Positions 21,690 through 32,614 of a stretch of DNA of 64,000 nucleotides are shown here, one piece after another. The DNA comes from Typhlomys cinereus. Taxonomy: Eukaryota; Chordata; Mammalia; Rodentia; Platacanthomyidae. Position 1 is the first letter of the stretch; each line of letters opens with the position of its first letter. Location of the stretch: NCBI GenBank assembly GCA_023101885.1, contig JALPQD010000005.1:4991819-5055818 (forward strand). The letters run 5' to 3'. The position numbers and the translations under genes were made by a program. The notes beneath the pieces are model-generated. The model did not search any database. It was not told the origin of the DNA and saw nothing but the letters and a program-made list of their open reading frames with translations.

Positions 21690-22940
21690 ATGCTGGGCAA
21701 GCGCTGCACTGCCAGCTCTGCCCAGCCTGCCCAGGGTGTTTTCCTTGGACCGGGGGGCGGCGGCTCCGAGAGGACACGCCTCCCCGCGCTGGCGCCGCCT
21801 ACTCGGCCTGGCGTGCACCTGCAGGCTTCAACCAGAACGGGGCGGGGCTCGACTTTGGCCGTGTACAGACGTGGCGGAAAGAATCAGCCGCTGCCCTTTC
21901 ATCCTCTTTTGATAACCAAACCATGCTGTTCATTTCCACAGCATTGGGGCATTTGAGGCAGAATTCGCATCGGAAACGATTTGGGGTTACGCGGCCTGCC
22001 CGGGTGCTGACGGCCGCGGGGGCGGATTCGCATACTTCTCCCCACTCGTGAGGTCCGTGACTTGCTGGGAAAGCCCGCGAACCGCGCGCCACGTCCCCGG
22101 GCGAGGCGCGATCTTTCGGGAGGAGGGTCTGGCGCAGCAGACCCGCAGGTGCGCTCGCGGGCGGCCGCGACCCCATTTCTGGGACGGAAGGCTCCGGCCC
22201 CGGGAGGTGGGCCCGGGGAGGTGGGTCCCGCGGACGGCGCCCGGGCTCCGCCCCCGGTGGCCTGGGGTCGGAGCGGCGGCGAGCGCGAGCCGGCGTCCCC
22301 GGCAGCCGCGGCCCCTTTAAGGAGCCGCTCTGCGGTAACCGGAGCCCGCAGTCCGGGCGGGCGCGGCGCGAGCTGAAGCCTCGGCGACTGCTCCAGCCGG
22401 CGGCCCGGAGCCCGCGGCTTCCCCGGCTCCCGCGAGCATCCCGCGGGCGGCTGTGGCCGGCGCCAGCCCTCGGCCGGGCCGGATGGTCAGGCGCTCGTGA
22501 GCCCCGCGGCGCGCTCTCCCGGCCCCGCGCCGCCGCCGGCCGCGCGCGAGTCGTCCCGGGACCCGGCACAGGTGACGCTGCTCGGGAGGGATCGGGGAGG
22601 AGGACGGCCTCGCCTGGCCGGGCCCCGCCGCCCCGCGCAGCCCGCGGGCAGGGCGCCGCCGCCCGCTCCCCGGCCTAGCCGAGCGCGGCCGAGGCTCTGC
22701 GCCCCCGGCGGGTGCGCGGCGGCGGCGGCGGCGGCGCGGGAGGCGGCGGGGCTCCGGCCGGGCTCCTGCAGGTGCGCCGCGGCGCAGCATCCTTGCAGCC
22801 GCCCGGCCCCGCTGGGGTTCGGGGCCCGCGATGCCCGGCGCTCGGCTCGCCTTTCCCGGCTTGCGCGATCCGAGCTCTCCTGCCGGGCTTGGCGGTGCCT
22901 TTGGGGGTCTGAGCTCTAAGCGGGTGGGTGTCATCTCTGG
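21690..22940. promoter_or_regulatory. Tlcd4: CpG island, probable Tlcd4 promoter
   Basis: Composition changes abruptly from AT-rich repeat DNA to very GC-rich, CpG-dense sequence for about 1.2 kb, with CGG/GCC runs around 22710-22745 and a GC box (ggggcggggc) near 21838-21847. No repeat elements interrupt it. It is the only CpG island in the window and lies upstream of, and in the same orientation as, the coding exons, so it is the natural candidate for the promoter and non-coding first exon. No convincing TATA box is seen; a tttaagg at about 22316 is weak. CpG islands are often bidirectional, so an antisense transcript is possible. I found nothing resembling the neighbouring gene Alg14 on the minus strand. 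Confidence 0.8.
22300..22571 (+). other. Tlcd4: Possible non-coding first exon of Tlcd4
   Basis: The coding start is in exon 2 with only 11 bp of 5' UTR, so at least one upstream non-coding exon is needed. Within the CpG island there are several possible donors: CACAG|gtgacg with the exon ending at 22571, and CTGCAG|gtgcgc with the exon ending at 22771. The boundaries given use the first; the 5' end is only nominal. The true exon cannot be settled without transcript data. Confidence 0.3.
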
Positions 22941-22944
22941 ATCT

Positions 22945-25915
22945 ATTTTCTGGGGGGAGCCCCGCGCGTGATCTGGAGCATCAAGTGGCAGCCCCCCCTT
23001 CTCCTCCCCCTTGCCCCCTTCTCCTCCCCCTGACAGCCCCCCCCCCCCGCCTTCTAAAACAAGTAGCTTTTATTCACCCTTGAGGCTCCCAAGCGGGTCC
23101 CATTTAGCCACGGGGCGCCGAAGTCTAATGGGAAAGGGACTGAGCACCGGATTGGGTAGCGGGGGGAGCTGGTTTCTTTCAATACCTCTGCCACCCTGAC
23201 TCCTGCCAAGTTGATTAAACCAAGTGCCTTGGTTTACTTAGCCATCGGATGGAGTTTCTGGTATCAGTGTTTTCCTGACAGTAGGACCTCAGCGAAAGTA
23301 GTTTGAGATGTCCAAATTCATTGAAGATCCCCTTGCTGGTCTGCGTTTTCTTAATTGTAGCCATTTGAGGGTTCCTTGGGCACACGGTGGTGAAATTGTA
23401 AAATTTAAAGAGATATCTTCGATGGTTAAATTAGTCTAGGTGCCAATTTGGAGGTGAGACGGAAGAATTTGGATGCTGAGATAGACACAAATCTATCATT
23501 TTTAGCCAAACGTTCACAAGTCAGAAATGGAAGCGGAGGAAAAAAAATAATAAAGCCCGAGTGGGGGTGTTTTCCAGTGAGGCTACTATATGAACACCTG
23601 GTGTGGGTGGAATACTGCCTCGCCTTTGTGTAGCTACCTAAGGTAATAAATTCTGGAACACCCAGCTCCCCTTTTAAATATGCTTATAAGAAAAAAAAAA
23701 CAAAGCAAACAACAACAAAAAACCCTCAAACTTTTCCCTCTGTGCTTATCCTTCAACTGTGGGGGTGTAGCGAAGTAGGAAATGTGTATTCGGGCCATGC
23801 TAGGACACTTGAGAGACTAGCTTGAGGTACCTGGGTTTTGAATTACTTGCCTCCCTCCTCCAGTGTTATCTGACGGTCTCCAGAACAACTCTTTGGAGGT
23901 GCTTCCTTTCTGTTCCCTACAGTGACTCTCTCCTGAAGTTGCCTCTTGACCCTGTGGTCTTGCCCGAATTTATCTGTCTGCACCGGATGCCTTGGACGCA
24001 GCTGCTCACTCTTTTTTTTTTTTTTTTTTTTTTATTAGCTTTTTCTGCTTCCTTGCCTTCCCCTGGCTCTCTGCTACCAGAGCCTTATACCCACCTAGAG
24101 GTGGGCAGGAATGATGGTGGTCAGAGGGTTGAGGCATCTGAAAATCCAGATCTTCACTGGGGGAGTGTGTGCACGCGCGCGTGTTGGGGTGTCTTCTGAA
24201 TATAACCTCTCACAGAAGAGATGCATAGCTTGGCCCATCCTCTCCTGCATTTTGTGAGCTCTCCTTTGGAGAGTTCCACTGGAATGCCCAGGGAAGGCTT
24301 GAGAGCTGGAGCTCCCAGAAGTCTCTAGCTCGGTTGCTAGGCAGATGAAGAGTTCCCTGCAAAGAAGTGAGAAGTAGAGAGTACCTGTGGGAGAGGGGAT
24401 GGTGGCCTTCCCAAGGACCAGGGAACTAAGGTGGCAAAGACCCTGGAGTCCCCACACGCTGGGTTACAAAACTGCAGTTAAAGTCTGGCGGCTAATCCTG
24501 GAGTATTTTGAGGTTTCCCCTTGTTTCTTTCGCCTCATTCTCTTTGAGTATTCCATATCCCAGCTTCGAGTGCAGCTGTCCTGCTGGCCCTAACTCCCTT
24601 CACTCGCCTCCCCTCACTGCCCTATATTTATGAGAGGCGTTCAGTGTTCTCCTCTTCCCTACCACGCTGCGCAAACTAGTGGTCCTCATTTTACAGATTA
24701 AAGATCCGTTTGTGCTTTAGTATTTCTTAGGCTACTCGGCTTGGTTGAGCATAGAAAGCTGTAGGATCTACACCAAGATACAAAAAACTAGCTTTTCTTT
24801 AGAGGAGGTAAACTAATTGCTTGGGAATGGTGGACCTTTGGATAAGGGAGGGCAGTGCTGGCGGGTTGGCAGCGTTATGTTGGACAGCTTGCATCCTTAT
24901 CTTGTCTTTGATCAGGGAGGAGACCCCATCAAGCTGGTCCCATCTCCTGGTGTTTCCACTTACCCTGTGATGAGAGTAGGTGGAGTCCCCAGGATGGCAA
25001 ACAGACCTCGGCTGGGCAGTAGGGACAGCTGTGTTGCCCTGGCACTAATATTAGGTGGTAGGTGAACACGTCACTCCAGGAGAGAGGGACTGATTGCATA
25101 AGGCAGCCTAAGGTGCTTCCCACAGCGACTCTGGCAATATTGTTTCTTGTTAGCGATGAAAGTAGCACACCAAGATGTGCCTGTTATTCCTGGGGAGGTT
25201 CTTGGAAGTGTTGCAAGGAGAGCTCAGACCCCAGACGGCAGGATAAGGCAGAAATGGCAGAGAAGGGTGTGTCTTTGTACAGAAAACATGGGTGTATTCA
25301 GGAAAAGGTAATCCTGTGGGTATGTAAGGAGAAGCTTGTGAGGCAGGGTGAAAGGCCAGCTGCGTTTGAAAATAGCCCACGAGGAAGATCGCTGCCCAGT
25401 CTCTTCAAAGCTCCAGCTAGCTGCGTGGCAGAAAAGGGGCTGCTGACCAGGACTTGACTAGAATGTTTCAAACATTGTTGAGGCCCAGAGCATTAAGGAA
25501 GCGCATCTGCATCTCAGAGGTGTATCTAAGGCAGGTTTCTGTTTCCTTCTTCTGTTTCTAGTCTATGTTGGTAGGAACTCCTATGAATGTCCCCCCCCTT
25601 CCCCGCCCCGGTATTTGGCAACCATTTGTCCAAAGGGTGGAAAACCAGGTGGTGGTGAAGTAGGTTGGGCCCCGGCCGGCTGGACGCGCTGGAGGAGGGA
25701 ATTGCCGGCTCTCTAGATCCCTGTCAGAGGGAACATGGCGAAGGGACGTGGGAGCACATCTGGCATGTGAGGGCAGGGGAGCAACAGGCAAAAGGCAGCT
25801 GGATGGAGCTCATCCGCTCCTTCCACTGCAAAGCCAAACAGCTGCTTTTGAAGGGAGAGCAAGCGTGAAAGGAGAAGCACGCTTAGATTTTCAAAGCAGA
25901 TTTCTTTAGAGCTGG
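22945..25915. other. Start of presumed intron 1, mostly unique
   Basis: A C-rich stretch at 23000-23050 ends the CpG island. The rest is mixed-composition sequence largely free of SINEs, unusual for this window, with a MIR-like remnant at about 24675-24760 (ctcattttacagattaaaga). No coding exon is recognised. Confidence 0.45.
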
Positions 25916-25916
25916 T

Positions 25917-25918
<2 letters not shown>

Positions 25919-25980
<62 letters not shown>

Positions 25981-25982
25981 CT
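25919..25982. repeat. (AT)n followed by poly-T
   Basis: About 23 AT units running into about 18 T residues. Confidence 0.97.
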
Positions 25983-25984
25983 CT

Positions 25985-27140
25985 CTGTTGGGATAAATGA
26001 GAAAACAAATGGCCCAGAACAAAGTAACTGATGGATTTAGGTCATGTCCAGGATTGTGGGCTGGGAGGAGCAAAAGGGCTCATGTGGGTGGGTGAGGAGA
26101 GGTTCGTGCCTTCCGGCTTTGAGGCTTGGTGTGAAGCAGCCTGCTGGCCTCACCAAATTTTCTCATGCCCCCTTCTAGTGGGGATTGTCAGACTCCTGCA
26201 GACCCTGTTTCTTGATCTACAGATCTCCAATCTCCTAACTTCCTCTTCAACCTCTGGAGACTACTCTTTCAAGGATCTGCCCTGGAGCTGACCTAGGATA
26301 GAGACTCTCTGCTGGCTTTTGACTTCCCTTGTCAGGACAATTAACATCAGATTACAAAGGCCAACACCCAGCCCTCCTGTGGAGGGTGAAACTACGACTC
26401 CAGGGAAGTGTATGGGAGAGGGGCTAGTTCACTGGTGTCAGACCTCCCCTGACCTTGCTTTATCTTTGTACTTGATGGGATCCTCCCTTTGAATGCTCTA
26501 GAATCCCGTCTGCTTTTGAGACCTTCAGAGATAGTGGGGAAGTGTTAAACTTCTTGGTTCTCCTGTCTGGCATTTAGCCAATACTTTCTCTTCTAGCTCC
26601 CGTTATCTCTGGCCCCTAGACTTTGGGTGTCTACCCAACAACTCCTGTTGAGCCCAGTTTCAGACCCTGAACTCTGAAATCAACTCTCTTGCTAAATTTC
26701 TATATTTTAAAAATACTTTGTGTTTATGAGAGGAAAAGAGGGGTCAGGGAAGAGAAGGCATACTTGCAGTTTTGGCCCCCGGGTGGAAGCCAGTAGATAA
26801 CTTCTGGAAGTCAGGTGGCTTTCCTTCCCATGGGACTCTGATGTTGAACTTAAGTTGCCAGTTTTGTGTTGAGACATCTTGGTTGCTTGGATAAATTTTA
26901 AAAGCCCCCCTTTACAGAGTGTTTCATTTTGATTAGCATGATTGCTCCAATACATGTAACAATATTGAGACATTTATGAATTTAATTTAGTGTTTTAAAA
27001 TTTGCATGTTATTTTAAGGACTTACAAAGACTACAGCTTTGCTTGGATTGAGAAAAATCCTTGGCCTTTTATACTTCCTTCTCCTCCTCCTCCTGCCTCT
27101 GTGTGAGTAAGAGTGTGTGTATATATGTGTGTTTGTGTGT
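25985..27140. other. Presumed intron 1 sequence without recognised elements
   Basis: Mostly unique-looking; 26720-26900 may hold a degraded SINE. No gene is seen. Confidence 0.35.
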
Positions 27141-27147
27141 ATCAGAG

Positions 27148-27830
27148 TGTTGCAGGGAAATGGTCTCGACCATCCCAATGTCATAGGGTTCTTGTGTTCC
27201 AGAGTCGAAGACTGAAACCAGAACACGGTGTAGAGGATTAAGGTAGAGTTTATTAGAGAAGAGAAAGGTTGGAATTCACGGACTCCAGACGTGGAGTGCC
27301 ACGAGGGGCTAGGGCGCCCCCATGAGAAGCAGAAATAAAACAGAGCTCATGGCAGTGCCATGAGGGGCTAGGGCGCCCATGAGAACTCACGGTGCCTAGG
27401 CATGGAATTCATGAGGAGCAAGGAACAAGAAACAGACTCATAGCACTGGAGTCCCATGAGGGGCTAGGGAGCCTCCAAGAGAAGTAGGCAGCTAGAAACG
27501 AACTCATGGCACTAAAGGGCCATGAGGCCAAAGATGGTTGCCAGGGCCAGGTATATTTATACACCTAGACAAGCCCAGGGAAACTGGCTTTTTTCCATTG
27601 GTTAATTTCCATTGGGGCCCAACCTAGTTGCTCTTGTAGGTTAGAGGTCAAGTTTGATACGGAGAGCTCATCTCCACAATCCCTACATGGGGAAGTTGGC
27701 CATCTTATCTGTGGGAGGATTGGACTCAGTTCCTCAGCAGGAGTGTTCCCTCAGGGTGATTCCAGCAGTGGGGGATGACCTTCAGGAATTTCAAAGACCT
27801 TGAGAGACCCATCCCAGCATGGCTGCTCTA
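27148..27830 (-). mobile_element. LTR-like element with internal tandem expansion, minus orientation
   Basis: Same family as the LTR at about 1654-2280. On the minus strand a TATA-like box (tataaatatac, 27551-27561 region) lies about 300 bp before the AATAAA (27249-27254), compared with about 80 bp in the other copy. The extra length is made of imperfect repeats of a unit containing cca(t/c)gaggggctaggg at about 27299, 27358, 27457 and 27521. No internal coding region is present. Confidence 0.65.
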
Positions 27831-27837
27831 TCCTGCC

Positions 27838-28005
27838 TCAAGAGGGAAATGTGTGTCACTGTGGAGGACCAAGGGTAACTTTGGAAATCACCCTAGATTG
27901 CTTCTACCTCCTCCTTGGTTTGCTCTGGACCCAGCTGGTTTTTAAACTCAGATCTTCATGCTTGGGAGGTCCGGAGTTTGCTCACTGAGACATCTCCCAA
28001 GTCCC
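27838..28005 (-). mobile_element. tRNA-head SINE fragment, minus orientation
   Basis: Contains tgtgtcactgtggaggacca, gggtaactttggaaatcacc and an internally deleted body, ending cactgagacatctcccaagt. Confidence 0.7.
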
Positions 28006-28144
28006 CTTTCCATATTTTTGAAGTGAAGAGTGCTACCAAATAGATGCATGAGTTTTGCAGGGGGGCGGGGTGGAGACTCCAAGGCCAGCTAAAGAAAGGT
28101 TAGGGTGGAAGACCCTGAGGGAAGGATGGCTCCTAAAGCAAGGC

Positions 28145-28241
28145 CACACCCTGATGGTGCCTGTCTCAGAATGGGACCTGTAGGTCTCTGTTGTATAGTG
28201 AGTGGGTTTGAGACTAGCCTGGGATGCACAAGACACTGTCC

Positions 28242-28279
<38 letters not shown>

Positions 28280-28282
28280 GCA
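28145..28282 (+). mobile_element. B1-like fragment ending in (CAGA)n
   Basis: gtgagtgggtttgagactag and cctgggatgcacaagacact form a B1-like end, followed by about nine (CAGA) units at 28243-28279. Confidence 0.6.
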
Positions 28283-28295
28283 AACCTAAGGCGCC

Positions 28296-28390
28296 ACTGC
28301 TGTAGCTCAGTGTGGGGACACTTTCCCAGAGTACTTGAGAGCCCTGAGTTCAGTTTCCCCGGCTGCGGTGGGGGTGGGTAAGAGTGGGGT
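28296..28390 (+). mobile_element. ID-like SINE
   Basis: ctgctgtagctcagtgtggg, then gccctgagttcagtttcccc, matches a tRNA-derived ID element. It is not an intact tRNA gene. Confidence 0.5.
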
Positions 28391-28394
28391 TTGG

Positions 28395-29335
28395 AACAGC
28401 TTGCAAAGACATGTACTGTGACAAGGTGAACTGCGGCGGGTTTGTGTAAGGTCCTGCTTGCTTCTGGCTAGGATGGATGCAGCCAAAGCGAGTGGTCCAG
28501 AACAGTTTAGGATACGCAGCAAAGAGACAGAGGTGAGAAAGGTGGATAGATCCACTTCCCATTTGCCAAAGACAGCCTTGGCGGTTCCCAATGGCAGCCT
28601 CACTAAAACCCTACAGTGTTTAGCTTTATGATGCGGATCGAGTTCCTCGGTGCTAATGAAGGTGTGCTCAGGGAAAGGTCACTAGGCTGGGGTGTACGTT
28701 CATGGGTTCAGTCCAGAAATAGCTTTAAGAGGACCTAAAGGGACACATGACCAAAATAAACAGTAAGGCGATACTGTGTCTGGACACCAGCATCCGTGCA
28801 GAATACAGCTGAGGTACGAGCACGTGACCTGTACAGTGGGGGGTGGGGCTGCTGCTCCTGAGCTGCTTGGATCCGCTCCTTGGGGACTGCAGACAACTAT
28901 TTCTCATCCCAGGAACAGTTCTCTGCAGCCTCGATCCTGCTTCAACCCTCCCCTCTTCTCTCTCCTGCCCCCAGTAGCTGGGCTTGCAGACCTTTCTGGG
29001 ACAGTCAGGACCCAGGCAGGCTATAGGCTGTGCTTAGCTCCTTTTATGTAGTTTCTGGACTGTAACTGTGAGATTTGTAGTCAGCGTCACACCCAGAAGT
29101 TTATGGTATTGGGAAACCACACCTGCTTCGTCTCTGCATTGCTTGCTAGGCTGTGAAGTGATGCAGAAAGCCCGTCCCTGGTCGGCTGGTACCTGGCAGC
29201 ATCCAAGCAGTCAGGGCGGCAACCACCACAGTCTGGGCAAACATCCGAAGTGTAACCAGCGCGGGGCGATGGCGTGTCCTGTCTCCTAGACGAGATCAGA
29301 AGGGATACTGCTCTCAAAGTACTCCTTGGGCGGTG
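28395..29335. other. Presumed intron 1, unclassified
   Basis: Moderate-GC sequence with no recognised exon or clear repeat. Confidence 0.35.
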
Positions 29336-29344
29336 TCTTCAGTG

Positions 29345-29548
29345 CTTTCTGATTCACTTAGGGGAGAGAGAGAGAAAGAAGAGAGAGAGGCAAGAGAACA
29401 TATGGATACCATGTGTGCATGTGTGGAGGTTGCAAGACAAATTTCAGAATTTGGTCCTCTCTACCATGTGAGCTTGGGGGGCAAACTTAGATCACCAGGT
29501 TTGCAACACAGGTGATTTTACCCATGGAACTAACTCAATGGCCCGTCT
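29345..29548 (-). mobile_element. B3-like SINE, minus orientation
   Basis: Contains gagagagagagaaagaagag, gtgtggaggttgcaagacaa and aactaactcaatggcccgtc. Confidence 0.65.
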
Positions 29549-29624
29549 TGGACAGTTTTAAGTGGCTCAGGAGTAGCAAAATGAAAGGCCACTGAGAATT
29601 CATGAAAATCTGTTACCCTCTCAT

Positions 29625-29810
29625 TTTATTAAAAAAAACTTAAAATTTTTTAATTTATTGTGTGCATTTTCATGCATGTTTGTGTGTGTGCATGAGTGTG
29701 TGCGTGCGCGTGCGTGCGTGTGGGTGTACGCGTGTGTGTTGCATGCATACCACAATGCATGGGCGAAGGGCAGAGGGAAACTTTCAGAGCCGGTTCTCAC
29801 CTTCTACCCT
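29625..29810 (-). mobile_element. Degenerate SINE with TG/GCGT-rich stretch
   Basis: A poly-A/T junction, a (TGCG/TGTG)-rich tract at 29660-29740 and ggcagagggaaactttcaga, then gccggttctcaccttctacc, suggest a B3-like remnant. Confidence 0.45.
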
Positions 29811-29829
29811 GGGGATCCCAAACTCATTT

Positions 29830-30540
29830 CTACAGATGACATGATTTTGTCTTTATGGCCTAATCAAACTCCATTGTGTATGCTTGTCACACCTTGTTCA
29901 TTCATCCATTGATAGGCATCCAAGTTGATTCCATCACATGGTTATTGTGACTAGTGCAGCAGTAACATGGACGTTCAGGTGTTCTGGTGTTCTGACTTGG
30001 ATTCCTGGGGATATGTACCCATGAGTGGAATGACTGGATCGTATGGCAGTTCTATTTTTTTTTTAAATAGTTTTTATTTAAGAGAGAGAGACAGAGAAGG
30101 TACACACACTTAACATGCCATGGCACATAGGTGGAGGTCAGAGGACAACTTTCCTTCGACCGCGTGAGCTTCCAGGGATTAAACTCAGGTCACCAAGTTT
30201 GCAAACAAGCAAATTGGCTTTAACCCACTGAGTTCTCTCACTGACCCCTGTTTTCCAGTTTTTACGCTGTCGCCCCACATTGAGTCTCATAGTGACTTTA
30301 CTGATTTCCATTCCCTGAATAGTGTATAAGATTTCCTCCCCCTACCACTTCACCTACATCCTCGCTGGGGTTGTTCTTTGCTTCTTACGGTAGCCATTGT
30401 GAATGAGTGAGGTGAAATCTCAGTGCAGTTTTGATGTGCATTTCTTCAGTGGCTACAGATGCTGAATTTTTTTTTCATGTATTCACTGAGAAAACTATCG
30501 AATCAATTCATTGGCACGTTTATTGATTGGCTGTTTTTTG
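29830..30540 (-). mobile_element. L1 ORF2-3' fragment, minus orientation, interrupted by a SINE
   Basis: Reads in reverse as the conserved L1 end region: gataggcatccaagttgatt, gcagcagtaacatggacgtt, cctggggatatgtacccatg and ctggatcgtatggcagttct. It resumes after a SINE with tgtataagatttcctccccc, ctcgctggggttgttctttg and ttgtgaatgagtgaggtgaa. Confidence 0.75.
30062..30250 (-). mobile_element. B3-like SINE inserted in the L1 fragment
   Basis: Contains ttaagagagagagacagaga, gtggaggtcagaggacaact, gggattaaactcaggtcacc and cactgagttctctcactgac. Confidence 0.7.
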
Positions 30541-30669
30541 GTGCTTCACCTTTTGAGTTCTTCACATATCCTAGTGAGTTCTCGGTCAGATACAGCTGGC
30601 CCAAGGCCTCTCCTGTCCTGTAGGCTGTCTCCACCCTGTGAACCAGCCCCTGACCCTCTGAGCTGACTT

Positions 30670-31080
30670 GCCAGCTGTCGTAGTTGGACACAGGTGTCAA
30701 CTTGACAGTTGGGGGTTTGAACTCTGGGCACATTAGTGGTTGAGTTAAGCCCACAGCAAACCTGCAGGAGATTGTCTAGCTGATGGGGAAGGTCCAGCCT
30801 ATGGTGAGTGGGTTTAGGCCCTGGAATAAATCACGGAGAGCTGGTTGAGAGAGTTGGCATCCTTCTGTTCACTTGGTCAGACATGCTGGTCTGGCAAGTA
30901 AGGATTGTTCGTCTCTCAGCCGTTATGTGGTGATGGTGTGGCCAGTTCCCTTGGCCCTGGTGTTTGTATGTTCTCTCCCGTCAAGCTGGACTGAGAACTG
31001 TAACCAGGAATCGTAAGCAAGAATAAACTCTTGTTCTCTTAAGCTGTTTGATGGTCATTTATCAGCAACTTTGTAGAGGA
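30670..31080 (+). mobile_element. Rodent interspersed repeat of unresolved class
   Basis: Contains acacaggtgtcaacttgaca, ctgcaggagattgtctagct, ctgagaactgtaaccaggaa and aagcaagaataaactcttgt. The same family recurs at about 36660, 38030-38510 (reverse), 39485-39840 (reverse), 51550-51900 and 55270-55660. I recognise it as a common rodent repeat but cannot name it with certainty. Confidence 0.6.
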
Positions 31081-31344
31081 ACTGCAACACCAGCCCTGTG
31101 TCTTCACTCCGGTAACTGTTTCCTTTGCCGTGAAATGTCTTATTGTTGTAGTCACCAAGTTCTCAAATGACATCATGGTTATAAACCAAGTGCGGGGCTG
31201 CTGGGCCAAAGAGAACAAGGAGGTGGGAATGATCTCATTATTCCAGATCCATTGTTATCCCAGATCGAGAATGGCATCTTCGGTGAGTGGTGGTCACTAG
31301 AGATACTTCTGGGTTAGGGAATGGGCTTGTCATACCAAGCACCG

Positions 31345-31500
31345 TTGTGCTTCGTTTTATTTTGCTCCACTTTGTTCTGTGACAGGTTTTCATGTAGCCC
31401 GGGTTAACCTCAAACTCCCCAAGTAGAATAAACTTGACCTTTGCTAATCCTCCTGTCGCTACCACAGTGCTAGAACTGCAGGCATGTGCCACCGAGCAAT
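31345..31500 (-). mobile_element. B1-like SINE, minus orientation
   Basis: Contains tgacaggttttcatgtagcc, cgggttaacctcaaactccc and aactgcaggcatgtgccacc. Confidence 0.65.
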
Positions 31501-31504
31501 TGAT

Positions 31505-32345
31505 CCCTGTTGTCCATCGACTGGCTTCAAACATGGCTTTATTGTTTCTTGTGATTCTGGGGGCTGGATGGGCTGCCACTATAACAGATTAGGGAAGTTG
31601 GGTGAATCCGGCCCGCAGGGTCAGCTGGGCTGGAAGATGTTAGGTGACTTGCGTGTAGCAGGTAGTTAGTTGATACTGAGTATTGGCTGCCTCTGTTTCC
31701 TCCTTGCGGCCAGATTGTCTGTGGTTGGGGTTAACAGTTGGGGAGAGTGAAAGGCAGACACTGGAAGGTGAGAACTCCCTGGGTTCCAGAACCTTCCTGT
31801 TGTCTCCTTTCTGCTGTGCTCTGTTGTCAACAGTTGGCAAGATTGACCCAGATGGACAGAGATGGAGTTGCACTCCTCCATTGTGGTTGGGAGTGGCAGA
31901 GTTGCATTGCAAAGGGACTGATGACCCTTAAGTGCCTTCTTGGAAGTGGCCACATGTGCCAAGCACCATGGCGAGCACAAATAAACCATGCCACTACCTG
32001 GCCCTGTACACAACCTGCAAGTCAAGTGGAGATAATATTCCTTTCGTCTACAGTTCCTGAGAAGAATTGGGGTTAGGCTTTGAATCTAGTTCTCTACCAG
32101 CATAGAATTTATCCAACAAGTGGGAGAAATTGCTAAGTCTTCTTCAGTCCCATTTAATATGCTGTCCCAATCCTGTGGCCGGCAGGCAGAGAAGGAAAGA
32201 TGGCAGAGCTCTGTCTTCCGAGCTTCCCTGAATGCCCCGGCTTCCCCGGCAGCAAGCAGACCTTTGGTTCCGAGGCGAGAAGACCCTGCCCTTCTCCTTA
32301 GGTTCTGACCTCCTGGGAACCTTGGCGGGTCCCTAAAGGTCGGTT
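31505..32345. other. Presumed intron 1, unclassified
   Basis: Several overlapping short frames but no recognised exon. The part around 31505-31680 may belong to the unresolved rodent repeat family. Confidence 0.35.
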
Positions 32346-32359
32346 TTATTATTTTCTTT

Positions 32360-32612
32360 TTGTTTTCTTTACATGCATGTGTATGTGTGTATGTTTTGCT
32401 TGAGGCGTGCCTGTGGAGAGCCAAGGGTGACGTCAGGAATCACCCTGAATTGTTCTTCCACCTTATTGCTTTGTTCCACCTTCCAGGGCTAAAATCACAG
32501 ACGGCTGTTCTGTCTGCCTGGCATTTTTTATGTGGATGTAGGGATCTGAACTCGGGTCCTTTTGCTTGGGAGGCAGAGGCTTTAACCACTGAGCCATCTC
32601 CCCAGTCCTAAA
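32360..32612 (-). mobile_element. tRNA-head SINE, minus orientation
   Basis: Contains gcctgtggagagccaagggt, gaatcaccctgaattgttct, ggatctgaactcgggtcctt and ccactgagccatctccccag. Confidence 0.8.
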
Positions 32613-32614
32613 GG

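Noticed and set aside
1..21690. Exons of the neighbouring gene Alg14 on the minus strand
   Set aside because: In other mammals Alg14 lies upstream of Tlcd4, but I found no sequence resembling its protein and no second CpG island.
21799..22934. Long minus-strand open frames of 256 and 205 codons in the CpG island
   Set aside because: They are Arg/Pro/Ala/Gly-rich, overlap each other and plus-strand frames, and reflect high GC content and scarcity of stops; no known protein is resembled.
28243..28279. Short regular repeats that might suggest a CRISPR array
   Set aside because: They are a simple (CAGA)n run with no spacers, in a mammalian genome.
28296..28390. Possible tRNA gene (tagctcagtg and ttcagtttcccc)
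   Set aside because: The spacing and stems fit a tRNA-derived ID SINE, not a functional tRNA.
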